NCBI GenBank assembly: GCA_022376465.1
Contig: JACDTU010000007.1
Coordinates: forward strand, 372,001-436,000
Source of the DNA: Cubamyces lactineus
Taxonomy: Eukaryota > Basidiomycota > Agaricomycetes > Polyporales > Polyporaceae
DNA length: 64,000 nt
Reading direction: 5' to 3'
The notes under the pieces were generated by a model that saw nothing but the letters and a program-made list of their open reading frames with translations, did no database searches and had not been told where the DNA came from. The translations under genes were made by a program, and so were the position numbers. This document shows positions 36,057-45,888 of the stretch, piece by piece. How positions within the stretch are numbered: the first letter of the stretch is position 1; each line of letters starts with the position of its first letter.

Positions 36057-36422
36057 CTGTATAAGTAACTTCAGCCTCTTTGTGAGTACACGACTGACTT
36101 GAGTCGACTGTGTACATACTTGCTCTGGGCTGTCGAGACGATGATGGTTGAAGACGAAGTAGCTCAAACCAGGAAGCTACTGATTATCCGATCATGGTTA
36201 TTGCTGTGTCGGAAACCCCCGGGAGCCCGATCTGAGTCGGCCACGAGCCACGAGCCCGATCCCAGTGAGCACAGGCCACCTACCCATCGCTTCTGGTGCC
36301 AGCGGACTTGTGCTACCTTTCCGCCGCATCTGGTGGAATATATCTGATATCTGTTCCCTTTTGCCTCGTTCTCATCACGGCTCTCTTCATCTTCTCCTCG
36401 CGCCACATCTGCTTGGTGGATC

Positions 36423-39274
36423 ATGGGACGTCGTTCTTGGGCCGACGACGACGAGCTGGAATGGCTTCAGAATCAGCTCCCAGGCTTCAGGGATGCGCAG
36501 GCGGACGGCACGACGAAGCGGTACATCACCTCCTGTCAACAGGACTTCTTTGATCGTTTCTGGAAAGACCCGGAGACCGGACAAGTGAAGGAATCCGTTG
36601 CAGGCCATGATGGCGAGACTGTCACCATGAAGAAGAGGTGCCAGGTGAGTTTCATATTGTCTACTCGCAGATGCACAGACGCCGATACGTACGTTATAGC
36701 AAATTCACGATTGGCTTTGGAACCGCCGCGTCGGGAAGAGCACCGCGCAAACGAAGGCATTCGCCGAGTTAGAGCTGCAACCCAAGAGAGCGGGCTATCG
36801 TCAGCCATATCAAGTCTACATGAAGCTGTATAAGAAGGACATCATGCCGAAGATAAAGTCCGCGTACAAGACTTACCTGGAGAACGTTTCTGAGGACGAC
36901 GACGTCGTTGGGTGGTGGAAGTTCGCATGCGCGCGCACTAAGGAGATGCTTGCTGAGGAGACAGACGAAGTGAAGAAGAAAGTCAAGGGATACAACGGGA
37001 AGGACTTGGACGAAGGGCTGGAAGACTTCTTGGAGATGCTCGACGGAGATATTCCTCCGGAGGTCCAGGCCGAGCTTCAAGAGCGTGCTCGGAAGATCCA
37101 ACAGTACGTTTTCCACCGTATTGAGGGTTTGAATGGCCCGCTCACACAATTTCAGGATCCTAGACGGCTTGCCAAAGGTTTTGCAAGGTGTTCTCGAACG
37201 CGTGGAGGAGCAAACAGGGTGGAAGGCCACTATCCTCTTAGGAGGCCCGCGTCCTGACACCGGAGGACTGGCAGCCATGTAGTAAGTCGTTTGAACTGTC
37301 GCATTCACATGCTATAGAGCGATATTCACACCTTTTCCCCTAGTTTACACCAAGGAGAGACGATGCAACTCGGCCAGCAATTCGGTGATGTCTGCAAAGT
37401 ATGGTCAGATATCGAAACTTCGTGGAACAAGTTCATCGTGAACTGTTTTCGTACGTACGCGCAGGTCCTTTGGCATGATAGATAGCTGACTGTTAGGTTG
37501 CTCAGCATTGAAAGTCCGAGAGAGATTGCATAGGACGTACCTTGGCAAGTCCGTGAGTGACCCGGACAGCGAGTCCCGCCAGACGTCAATCCAGCCGGCA
37601 TCTGCCCCCTCTGTGAATGGCACAGACCCTCAGGCACCCTCAGACGGTGCCCGCCGTGTTGTTGAGGTGACAGTCACCGGTACTGGCGCTACTACCGTCG
37701 GTTCTTCTAGCGACACTGCCACTGCGACTAGTGGTACAACGCGAGGGGGCTCGCCGGACGATGACTTCGAGGCTCAACGTAGAGCGACAATCCTCAAGAA
37801 CCAGGAGCATCTCAAGGCGCTCGGTCTGGCGTCGAATTTCCTCTCACAGTCTCCCAGCGGCAACAAGGCACCGAAGCCGCGCAAGCAGAAGGAAGCACAG
37901 GCGCCTGCACCCACACAGCGCAAAACGAGAAGCCAGGCGTCATCTCCAGCCACGTCTACGACAAGAGCCTCCGCACCGGCGACTACCCCCGATCCTTCAG
38001 ATCCCTCCTTGACGAAGTGCGTCCCGGACTCTACTGCGGCTCATGCTACTCCACCTTCACCCGCTGCGTCTACTCCACCTCCGACGTCTGAGGACCCCGG
38101 GAGGACCCCATCCGATTCATCAACGACGGTTCCATCCTCAGCATCCGTACCGCAGCTGCCCTCACTGAAGGCTCCTTTGACGGCAGCTGTCTCCCCCGGG
38201 ACGACACCTTCCGAACTCACAGCGCACGTGCCTACTTCCATCGAGACAACACCATCTGAATGCGCAGTAGTCCCTGCGCCAACACCGACGTCTAGCAGTG
38301 GCCTGGGCTCTGATCTTGGAACTTCAACACCTCCTTCTGGCTACCAAACGACCCCGCCGGTATCTACAGCGCCTGTGGAGGATACCCCGAGCTCGACTTC
38401 TGCAGCGTGTGTGCCAGCGGCACTGGACTCTACGTCCTGTGATTTGGCGTCCTCGACATTGTCCTTGACCACGTCAAAGACGTCGACGCCTGACATCTTG
38501 TCCGTGTCCCGCGTGGATGCGCTCACAGCTACGGATTTGGAGCCTTCTCTGGACAGAAATACACACTCTTTCCCCTCGGGTGCTGCTGCGACTGCGAATC
38601 AGGATCCTTCTGCAGCTATTCTATCTCTGGTATCTGATGATCTACCCCCGTGGATGAACGACGCACTGGCTTACTTCGCGTTGATTGACGGTGGAGATGA
38701 GTGGAAGCAACTTGTGAAAGAGTGGGTCGGGTTTGAGAGGGCACTCGGGTTTCCACATGGCCAGGTGAGTACTATCTGGCTGCATGTTCATGCAATATCT
38801 GACTTATGTATGCGGATATAGGAAGCTCAGAACCGTCTGCCAACTGAGCTACGCCCTGCGGAGGTACGGATCTGGATGAAGAATCATCGGTCCTATGAGA
38901 AGATTGCCCCTATTCGATCAGCCCAGTTCGCGGTCGAGTGGAAAGACTGGTGGCGGCATCTCCAGCCTTCGTTACGTCTACCACAGGAGGGGATGTGGCC
39001 TCTCCCTCGGGTCACCCCCGTCGATCCTGATGAGTGGGATGCCTTGTGCCGCGGCGGGAACAATGGCTTCTTTCTCATAGTTCTCACTCTGGCTTGGTGG
39101 ATCTCTGCATGTCATGTGGAGGAGCAGCCTCTTGATGATGTATTACAGGCCGTGGAAGATGTGTTGTGGGTATGTCTTACTTTACGTGCAGGCAGGACCG
39201 CACACAATGGGAAGAGGCGTGCCAATGATGTGGGGAAGTCTGAGAAGCCTCCGAGCAAGCGTGTCAGGGTTTAG
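36423..39274 (+). CDS. 856-residue cargo protein of the KDZ unit, function unknown
   Basis: Exons 36423-36644, 36700-37103, 37156-37281, 37344-37450, 37506-38764 and 38822-39274 join in frame. The N-terminus (MGRRSWADDDELEWLQNQLP, then ...FFDRFW) looks like a helical DNA-binding module. HDWLWNRRVGKST and YKKDIMPKIKSAYKTYLENV continue the helical part. A long low-complexity Thr/Pro/Ser linker spans roughly residues 300-640. The C-terminal domain starts near DDLPPWMNDALAYFALIDGG and continues with VEWKDWWRHLQPSLRLP and LTLAWWISACH, ending in a basic tail (KKR-like, PPSKRVRV) that could be a nuclear signal. It is divergent to the transposase and shares its inverted-repeat boundaries. Proteins of this type are, to my recollection, common near agaricomycete transposons. 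No enzyme motif was recognised. Confidence 0.65.
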
Positions 39275-39349
39275 TAGATCTTTGGATACCTTTTCTAGTC
39301 TGTCCGTTATCGTACTTTAGAAGTTGAATAATCATTGTGGTGCGCAGTC

Positions 39350-40182
39350 AATCTAGCTCCTGATAATATTACAACGGGCTCCTGGCAGTATTACAACAAT
39401 TACAACAGGCTCCGGAGAGTATTACAACTGGCTCCGGGGAGTATTACAACAATTACAACGGACCCCGGAGTGTATTACAGCAGGCCACGGGGAGTATTAC
39501 AACAATTACAACAGGCCACGGGGAGTATTACAACAGGCTCCTGGCAGTATTACAACGATTACAACAGGCTCCGGAGAGTATTACAACTGGCTCTGGGGAG
39601 TATTACAAGAATTACAACAGGCTCCGGAGAGTATTACAACAGGCTCCGGGGAGTATTACAACAATTACAACAGGCCCCTGGCAGTATTACAACGGGCTCC
39701 TGGCAGTATTACAAGAATTACAACAGGCTCCGGAGAGTATTACAACAGGCTCCGGGGAGTATTACAACAATTACAACAGGCTCCTGGCAGTATTACAACA
39801 ATTACAACAGGCCCCGGAGTGTATTACAACAGGCCCCTGGCAGTATTACAACTGGCCACGGGGAGTATTACAACAATTACAACAGGTCCCTGGCAGTATT
39901 ACAACGGGCTCCTGGCAGTATTACAAGAATTACAACAGGCTCCGGAGAGTACTACAACAATTACAATGGGCCCTGGTCAGTATTACAACAGGCTCCGGGG
40001 AGTATTACAACAGGCTCCTGGCAGTATTACAACAGGTGTGATTGTACATTAACACAATTACAACAGGCTTCCCATTTATAATACAATAGACTCTGCATTG
40101 ACAATTACAATATGTGATCTAAAAATGCACAACCATTCTACCACCTATGTGGCAGTTTGTAATACAAAAGTGGAAACTACTG
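39350..40182. repeat. Right inverted-repeat arm with 22-bp minisatellite
   Basis: The reverse complement of the left arm but longer (about 700 bp of repeats). The copies show the same GGCTCCGGAGAGTATTACAA consensus, and the unique terminal 40060-40182 matches 30267-30390. Confidence 0.88.
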
Positions 40183-40192
40183 GTGGCTGCAA

Positions 40193-42065
40193 ATGCCCGA
40201 CGTCAGCAAACCCTTTGTCGTCGAATCCGACGCTTCGCAATGGGCCACAGGGGCAGTACTCCGGCAACGAGACGCCAACGGCGACCTGCACCCGTGCGCG
40301 TATCTATCCGAAGGATTCACCGAAGCGGAACGGAACTACGAAATCTATGACCGAGAACTACTTGGCATCATTCGAGCCTTGAAGGCCTGGCGACACTACC
40401 TCGAAGGATCAGGGCACCCGGTTACGATCCTATCCGACCACAAGAACCTCACCTACTGGCGCAACCCGCAACAACTGAACAGACGACAAGCACGATGGGC
40501 CCTCTTTCTCTCCCAGTTCGACATCCAACTCGTACATACCCCCGGCACGGCAATGGTACAATCGGATGCGCTATCCCGAAGACCCGATCACCGACAAGGA
40601 TCAGAAGACGACAATACTGAACGAACCATGCTACCTGACAACCTCTTCGTACGACTAGTGGACACCCGACTGGCACCGAGGTTCCGACACTTGGCCACGC
40701 AAGACAGACTCTTTTGCGACGCACTTGCTGCCATCCAACACGACGGACCACCCCCGATCAGAAGTGCACTCACCGATTGGCAAGAACGAGACGGCTTAAT
40801 CTTCTACAAGAACCGATGCTACGTACCGGCCGACGAAGCCCTGCGACGAGACCTGATCAGTCAACACCACGACTCCCCGGCAGCCGGACACCCTGGGAAA
40901 TTCAAGACTCTAGAACTGATACGACGGTCATACTGGTGGCCCGGCATGTATGCCATGGTATCCCGATACGTCGAAGGCTGTGCCACATGCCAGCAGAACA
41001 AGCCAAACACACACCCGACCACCCCGCCCCCACAACCAATCCCCGCTGACGATGTTACTCGGCCATTCCAGAACGTCACGATGGATCTCATCACCGATCT
41101 CCCCGAATCCCACGGCTACGATAGTATTCTGGTCGTGGTCGACCATGGCCTTACGAAGGGGGTGATTTTCGCACCATGCAAGAAGACGATCGACGCAATC
41201 GGCACAGCGGCGCTTTACCACCGGCATGTCTACCGACGCTTTGGACTACCCAGCAAGATCATATCCGACCGAGGGCCACAATTCGTATCCAACGTCACTC
41301 GTGAACTAGGAAGACTCTTAGGCATCACCCTTTCCCCGTCTACCGCATATCACCCGCAGACCGACGGACAAACTGAACGAGTGAATCAAGAACTGGAAGT
41401 CTACCTCAGGATATTCTGCGAAGGCCGACCAGACGAATGGGCAGAACACCTTGTCGACGCAGAAGTCGCACACAATCAACGGACCCACTCAGCACGGAAC
41501 GCATCACCATTCTACCTCATGATGGGTACAAGAACGGCTAGTGAACCTCCAGAAGGCCCGAGACGAAGCCCTAGCAGCCCACGAACTAGCCCGACACGTC
41601 ATACGCGACAGGTTCAAGGGAAAGTTCGTCCAATTCAAGAAAGGACAGAAGGTCTGGCTCGAAGGGAAGAACCTCAAGCTCGCTTACGCATCCCGGAAAC
41701 TCGCACCCAAACGGGAAGGCCCCTTTGTCATCACCGAAGTACTTGGACCCGTGACCTATCGGCTGGAGCTGCCGAAACACTGGAAGGTACACCCCGTGTT
41801 CCACGCATGCTTCCTCACCCCATACAAGGAAAACGACACCCACGGACCGAACTACACGAGGCCACCACCTGACCTTATCGACGGAGAAGAAGAATATGAG
41901 GTCGAAGCGATCGTCGGACACAAGACCACACGAGGCGGAATCCGCTACCAAATCAAGTGGAAAGGCTACTCCAGCGCCGAGAACACATGGGAACCCGAGT
42001 CCGCTCTAATTCCGAACGCCAAAGAAATCCTCCAACGGTATAAAAGAGCGAAGAAGCTGCTGTAA
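40193..42065 (+). pseudogene. Gypsy pol C: RNase H, integrase and chromodomain, frameshifted
   Basis: Begins at [20 protein letters not shown] (RNase H). It continues through the HHCC finger ([16 protein letters not shown] ... CATCQQNK), the integrase core ([34 protein letters not shown]) and, in the shifted frame from 41541, the C-terminal chromodomain [20 protein letters not shown]. Compared with element B, 53 bp are missing at about 41526 between two GTAC-containing sites, so the frame is lost in the integrase C-terminal region. Confidence 0.88.
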
Positions 42066-42071
42066 TCTGCA

Positions 42072-42230
42072 ATGCTCTCTCTCGCCATCCTCTTCGCCAT
42101 CTACTGCCTCACCCTCCTCGCTATCACCCTCCTCTTTCTCTGGTATATCCTCCGCGACCTCTTCAACCGCATCATCGAGCACACTCTCCACAGCCGTGAC
42201 TACCCATCCCGATCAGCGTGGGGATCGTGA
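42072..42230 (+). CDS. Accessory ORF a of element C: 52-residue membrane protein
   Basis: ATG lies 6 nt after the pol stop. The N-terminal half is one strongly hydrophobic helix (MLSLAILFAIYCLTLLAITL, then LFLWYIL). The rest is a short basic tail ending SAWGS. The same ORF is intact at 54283-54441 in element B. It sits at the env position of a Gypsy element. No homologue was recognised. Confidence 0.6.
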   Translation: MLSLAILFAIYCLTLLAITLLFLWYILRDLFNRIIEHTLHSRDYPSRSAWGS

Positions 42231-42235
42231 AGCCC

Positions 42236-42424
42236 ATGATCGTCGCGCTCTTCACCTGCATGACCCTCGGCTACCTCCTTGCCCTTGCCTTCATCGCCAC
42301 TCACCTGCGCCTCTCCATCAACATCCTCGAAATCGCTCTCGAACACCGCGACCCTCTCGACCCCGCAAACGACAAGCTCGACCAGGCCGACCGCACCCTC
42401 AATAACTCCAGCTGGGACGAGTAG
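42236..42424 (+). CDS. Accessory ORF b of element C: 62-residue membrane protein
   Basis: ATG lies 5 nt after the stop of ORF a. One transmembrane helix (MIVALFTCMTLGYLLALAFI) is followed by a charged amphipathic tail (RLSINILEIALEHRDPLDPA). Element B has the same ORF with one residue change near the start (MIIALF). A GTG at 42218 could extend it; ATG 42236 was preferred. Confidence 0.6.
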   Translation: MIVALFTCMTLGYLLALAFIATHLRLSINILEIALEHRDPLDPANDKLDQADRTLNNSSWDE

Positions 42425-42425
42425 A

Positions 42426-43460
42426 ATGGGCCGCCCCCTCTATAGCACCCAAGTCGCTGACGACAATGCAAGCGACCAGGAAAACCAACAGCCGCTACCC
42501 ATTCCTCCCCCACTCGCCAGACGCCTCTCGTCGCCTCCACCGGAATACACCTCCAGGTCACCATCGCCCGCCTCCTCGACGTCGGACCTCAGCACGGTTG
42601 GTGTCGAAGACTCTCATCTGGTAGACCACTCCCGGCACCCCGACGTCAACCAGTTGCTCCGTGCGCTCCTCACCAACCCTATCCCAGTCGTCAATGCCAC
42701 CGAGCGAGGCTTGCAGTACTTCCTTAGAGAGTATCGATGCCTCCACAACGAGCAACGGGAACTGGACGCACTGGAAGGGAACCTTGTTGACGCAGCTGGC
42801 ATCGCAGAGGACGCTCTAGACGCTCTTCACGAGGCGTTTGGTGAAGAAGAGGAGCAACGGCAAGTCTCGGACTACGACATCGCAGAACGGCAGGCGCGCG
42901 CCCTCGAAAACGTCGGGCACCATGCCCACGAGTTACGGAGGTTGGCAAGACACTCTTTGAACACCACTCGACGGCTCGCCCGGACCACACGCGCGTGGAG
43001 GAACTTCCTCATACAAACATTTGAACTCCCCGCATTCCGTGCAAGGATGGCGCCACTGGCCTCGGTCATCGACGACGCGGCCCCGCCTCCTGGAGAACTC
43101 CCAGCTGCGGCGAGAAGAGTGCCTGGCGAAGCCCGACGCCAAGGGACCTATCTGCCCTTGTTCCACACCAGAGTCTCTGCAGGAAGCCGTCGGCCCCGTG
43201 ATCCATCCCCCGACGAGCGTAACGTAGGAGCTCGAAGAGACACCTCGCCCGCCCCAATGGACGCTTCGCCAGCTCGACCTGAGTCCCCGCCGTCCCTCCA
43301 CCCTATTGGCCGCAGCTGCCTAGTCTGTGGGTCGCCCGATCACGAGTACCTGTGGTGCCGAGACTGGCGATGTGTCTGGTGTCGCGCCACCGCCCCTGGC
43401 CATCACCCGTGGGAGTGCCCTCTGCGCCCAGAAGATATGGACGAGCGGTTTACGAGTTGA
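42426..43460 (+). CDS. Accessory ORF c of element C: 344-residue CCHC zinc-knuckle protein
   Basis: ATG lies 1 nt after the stop of ORF b (MGRPLYSTQVADDNASDQEN). A Pro/Ser-rich start is followed by a long helical, Glu/Arg-rich middle (about residues 90-230), an Arg/Pro linker and a C-terminal pair of zinc-knuckle-like motifs: CLVCGSPDHEYLWC (exactly CX2CX4HX4C) and CVWCRATAPGHHPWEC (CX2CX6HX4C). The architecture (helical body plus terminal CCHC) resembles a Gag, but it lies after pol in an element that already has its own gag with a knuckle. The element B copy is open at the same length with about nine residue differences. Confidence 0.65.
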   Translation: MGRPLYSTQVADDNASDQENQQPLPIPPPLARRLSSPPPEYTSRSPSPASSTSDLSTVGVEDSHLVDHSRHPDVNQLLRALLTNPIPVVNATERGLQYFLREYRCLHNEQRELDALEGNLVDAAGIAEDALDALHEAFGEEEEQRQVSDYDIAERQARALENVGHHAHELRRLARHSLNTTRRLARTTRAWRNFLIQTFELPAFRARMAPLASVIDDAAPPPGELPAAARRVPGEARRQGTYLPLFHTRVSAGSRRPRDPSPDERNVGARRDTSPAPMDASPARPESPPSLHPIGRSCLVCGSPDHEYLWCRDWRCVWCRATAPGHHPWECPLRPEDMDERFTS

Positions 43461-43509
43461 GCTGGATATTCCGCTGGTGGAACAGCGTAGAAGCATACGA
43501 AGGGGGTAA

Positions 43510-43926
43510 TGTTACGACGCTCAGCACGTCACGGTCACCCAGTTTCCTTTTCCTCTCTCTCCCTCGTGCCTCCGTTATGCCACGTCATCCTTTCCCATGC
43601 CACGTCACCCTTTCCCACCGGTTCACACGGCTGTTGTATTACTACCCTATCACCTTCCGCCACGTCATCGCCACATCATCTGTATTCCCAGCCCTGACTC
43701 TACGTAGTTATACTGGACTCTCACGGTACGTGGCGCCTACGTGGCGCTGACGTGTCCATGTCTCTCTTCCTGTATTTAAGACCAGAGGATCCACTCGGGA
43801 TCCTCAGCTCGACCTGGTTATCCATTGCCTATTCCTCTGAACCTCTACTCGACTCGAACTACTGGAGACCTCTGGTCCGATCCCTAGGACGTCGCTCGCT
43901 GTGACCGATCTAGGCTCGTCGTAACA
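43510..43926 (+). repeat. 3' LTR of element C
   Basis: 417 bp, bounded by TGTTACGACG and CGTAACA. Contains TATTTAAG followed by the AGCTCGACCT start-of-R block, and several GCCACGTCA motifs. About 50 bp separate the ORF c stop from the LTR. Confidence 0.9.
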
Positions 43927-44211
43927 GCAACGAGGGCGAAATCGCGTTGTGCTCGAAGGCGTGCACCTGTTTGCATCGCAAGACGCTGCTCGTCCCTCTG
44001 CCAGCGGACGACGGCGCATGGTGGCCGTACGAATACAGCACGTACGTCGCTAAGTTCTGCGTTCATCGCGGGGTTGTTTGTGCTGACGACTGTTCGTAGC
44101 GTGGCGGACACCCTGCGCGAGATCTTCAACTTGCAAGCGAGCGACTTCATCGAGCTCCCGGACGACGGCACGATTGAAGGGCCCGGTTTCGTTGTTCCGG
44201 CGTTCAACTAG
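43927..44211 (+). pseudogene. 3' end of a broken host gene
   Basis: Immediately after the LTR an open frame reads NEGEIALCSKACTCLHRKTL followed by LVPLPADDGAWWPYEYST. A clean GT-AG intron (44040-44099) joins in frame to VADTLREIFNLQASDFIELP and ends GPGFVVPAFN-stop. The 5' part is missing, removed or displaced at the LTR of element C. Family not recognised. Confidence 0.55.
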
Positions 44212-44529
44212 GTCGGATATAGCACAAGTTAGACGGTGACTTTTCTTGGGTTGGCGGGCTTCGCGAGGAGAACCGAATACGTTTGCGTGCACCAACTAGA
44301 CGGGAACGAAGTATATTGTATGTAACATACTGACGGGGTCTACAGAATGTATGTGTATCTACGAATGCCAAGCCGATCGGTGGGGGTGGCAGTGCGGGTC
44401 TGGGGATGCAGTGCGTGCCTGGCTGCTGGGTGCGAGGGGTTAATCAATGCTAATCAATAGTTCAACGGATGGCGGCAGGAAGGAATAGAAGGACTACCAC
44501 TATATGAGGAGCACGCTATAGCTACGTAC
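44212..44529. other. Intergenic stretch, nothing recognised
   Basis: 3' flank of the broken host gene, up to the SINE head. No coding or RNA-gene signal is seen. Confidence 0.4.
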
Positions 44530-44944
44530 AGAGGCCTGATTGAGTAACGGGATGGCGCCATGACTGGGTTGCAATGGCCTGTTGTTCGAGTCCCGTGCAG
44601 TCGACTTTTTACTTCTGCAGTTGGCAGCCGCGTCGTGTTGACTAAACAACGAAGTTTAACCTCCGGGATAAACCTCCGGGATTATCTCGAGATGATCACC
44701 GGGTTTATCCGAGGATAAACCTGTGATTATCCTGTGCTCATTGTCGTCGTTGAGGCTGACGGAGGGCCGTGGGGTGGTGCTCAACGCACGCTAACCAACG
44801 CCGAGTGGTTAATCCTCTGGGCTGCCCGGGACGCGACGGGATAAACAGGTGAGTTAATCCGGGCCGTGATTAAGGTGCAAAAAATTAACGGCTCTGGGAG
44901 AGGCCTACTCCATTAGTTAATGCGGGTCTATTAAACAAACTAAA
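44530..44944 (+). mobile_element. tRNA-derived SINE, copy 2
   Basis: The plus-strand head has an A-box-like GATGGCGCCATGACTGG and B box GTTCGAGTCCC (44584-44594), then TTTTT. The body from about 44730 on is almost identical to copy 1, ending CTATTAAACAAACTAA. The head sequence differs from copy 1. It is inverted relative to copy 1 and abuts KEP3. Confidence 0.7.
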
Positions 44945-45888
44945 TGAAGTCCCTGCGCGCTTGACCTGCCACGATGCATGCAGCACCCACCCCGCGGTGG
45001 AAGACGACACAGGTTCTTCGCCGGTCAACTCGGAATGCAAGCCGGCCTCGCCATTGTCGCGCTCCAAGAGCCAACGCGATGTCCTACCAGAGTCAGATGA
45101 GATAGGCTCGTCGCGCATCATGACCCAAATGGGGCCCCATGCGCTGGCGGGTGAGTTGGAGATCTCTGACACTGGCTCGGGCTCGTTGCCGTGCCTTCCC
45201 TCAGGCTGAGCCCAAGGCCAAGCCCACGAGTAGGAGGGATCTGCGACTGCCGGGTGCAAATTGTCCTCGAGAGGACTCCTGGCTTTGTGCTCTAGATCGT
45301 CTCCTTTTTGGATCCAGTCGTACGAGTACCAGACGTGATCACGCTTCCAATCCAACCGAGTGGGTGCTTCCTCGCCGTAGCCGGTTACGCAAGAGTGCGC
45401 TTTGCCACTTGCGGCGCGCTGGGTATGACAGTGTCAGTGTGACGAGCATGGGGTAAACGTTGGGTCAGAGAACTTACCTTCGCCTGCTGGTCGGTGTGAT
45501 CTCGTGTATCAACATCCTTGGCAAATGTGCGCGTAAAGCGGTCATACGGCTACAGATCCCCCGAGTTCAACGTACGGAAGCAAATGCTGAAAGTAGACGT
45601 ACAGTGGCAAGACTGAGGTACGGTGCTCCACCCTCTTCTCCTGTGGAGTCGCGACGAAAGTTGGTGAGGTGTCCGCATTGAGAGCAGTAGACATCGTGCC
45701 CGAGCTTCTTCGGCGAATGTCCTAGCTTCAGAGACTCGATGATGAATTCTGGTGAGTGAATCCCTCGAGAGAGCGCAGTAAAGACCCTGTGCGTGCAACC
45801 AAAACGATGAGCTACATTTCTTTGAACGACCCTGTAGGTGGAGAGAACCCACCAATCGACAAACTCCGTTGCCTTTCCGCAGACAGGG
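44885..45888 (-). pseudogene. KEP3: peptide-precursor copy truncated at both ends
   Basis: Exons 45786-45603, 45549-45478 and 45418 onward match KEP1 (VFTALSRGIHSPEFIIESLK; DVYCSQCGHLTNF; PYDRFTRTFAKDV), plus the end of exon 2 (CGKATEFVDW) up to 45889. There the 5' LTR of chromovirus A cuts off the signal peptide exons. The tail has KR/ER sites and Trp cores (LDWKRDHVWYSYDWIQK; SPLEDNLHPA, shared with KEP1 SPLEYNLHPA; SAWGPIWVM; GWVLHASWQVKR). It then runs into SINE 2, which supplies the last 21 codons (FSLFNRPALTN... to a stop at 44885). Confidence 0.75.

Larger units (their letters stand above)
30267..40182. mobile_element. 9.9 kb unit with long terminal inverted repeats carrying a KDZ/CxC2 transposase
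   Basis: The left end CAGTAGTTTCCACTTTTG (30267) and the right end (…CTACTG at 40182) are inverted copies. Complementarity extends over about 150 bp of unique terminal sequence and then through subterminal minisatellite arms. The interior holds a KDZ/CxC2 transposase (minus), an RNase H1-N-like protein (minus) and an 856-residue protein (plus). The right flank is chromovirus pol (GCTGCAAATGCCCGAC). The left flank (CCGGCCAG) is unrelated to it, so the 8-bp duplications expected of KDZ elements are absent. Either a rearrangement followed insertion or the two ends belong to different events. Confidence 0.65.
40183..43926 (+). mobile_element. Chromovirus element C, 3' half only
   Basis: Contains pol from RNase H onward, three downstream ORFs and the 3' LTR. 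The 5' LTR, gag, protease and reverse transcriptase are absent; the inverted-repeat unit ends at the breakpoint in pol. Nearly identical to element B over its whole length. Confidence 0.9.

Noticed and set aside
42279..42425. Longer version of ORF c starting at 42279 (393 codons)
   Set aside because: The extra N-terminal part overlaps ORF b in another frame; the ATG at 42426 directly after the ORF b stop is the better start.
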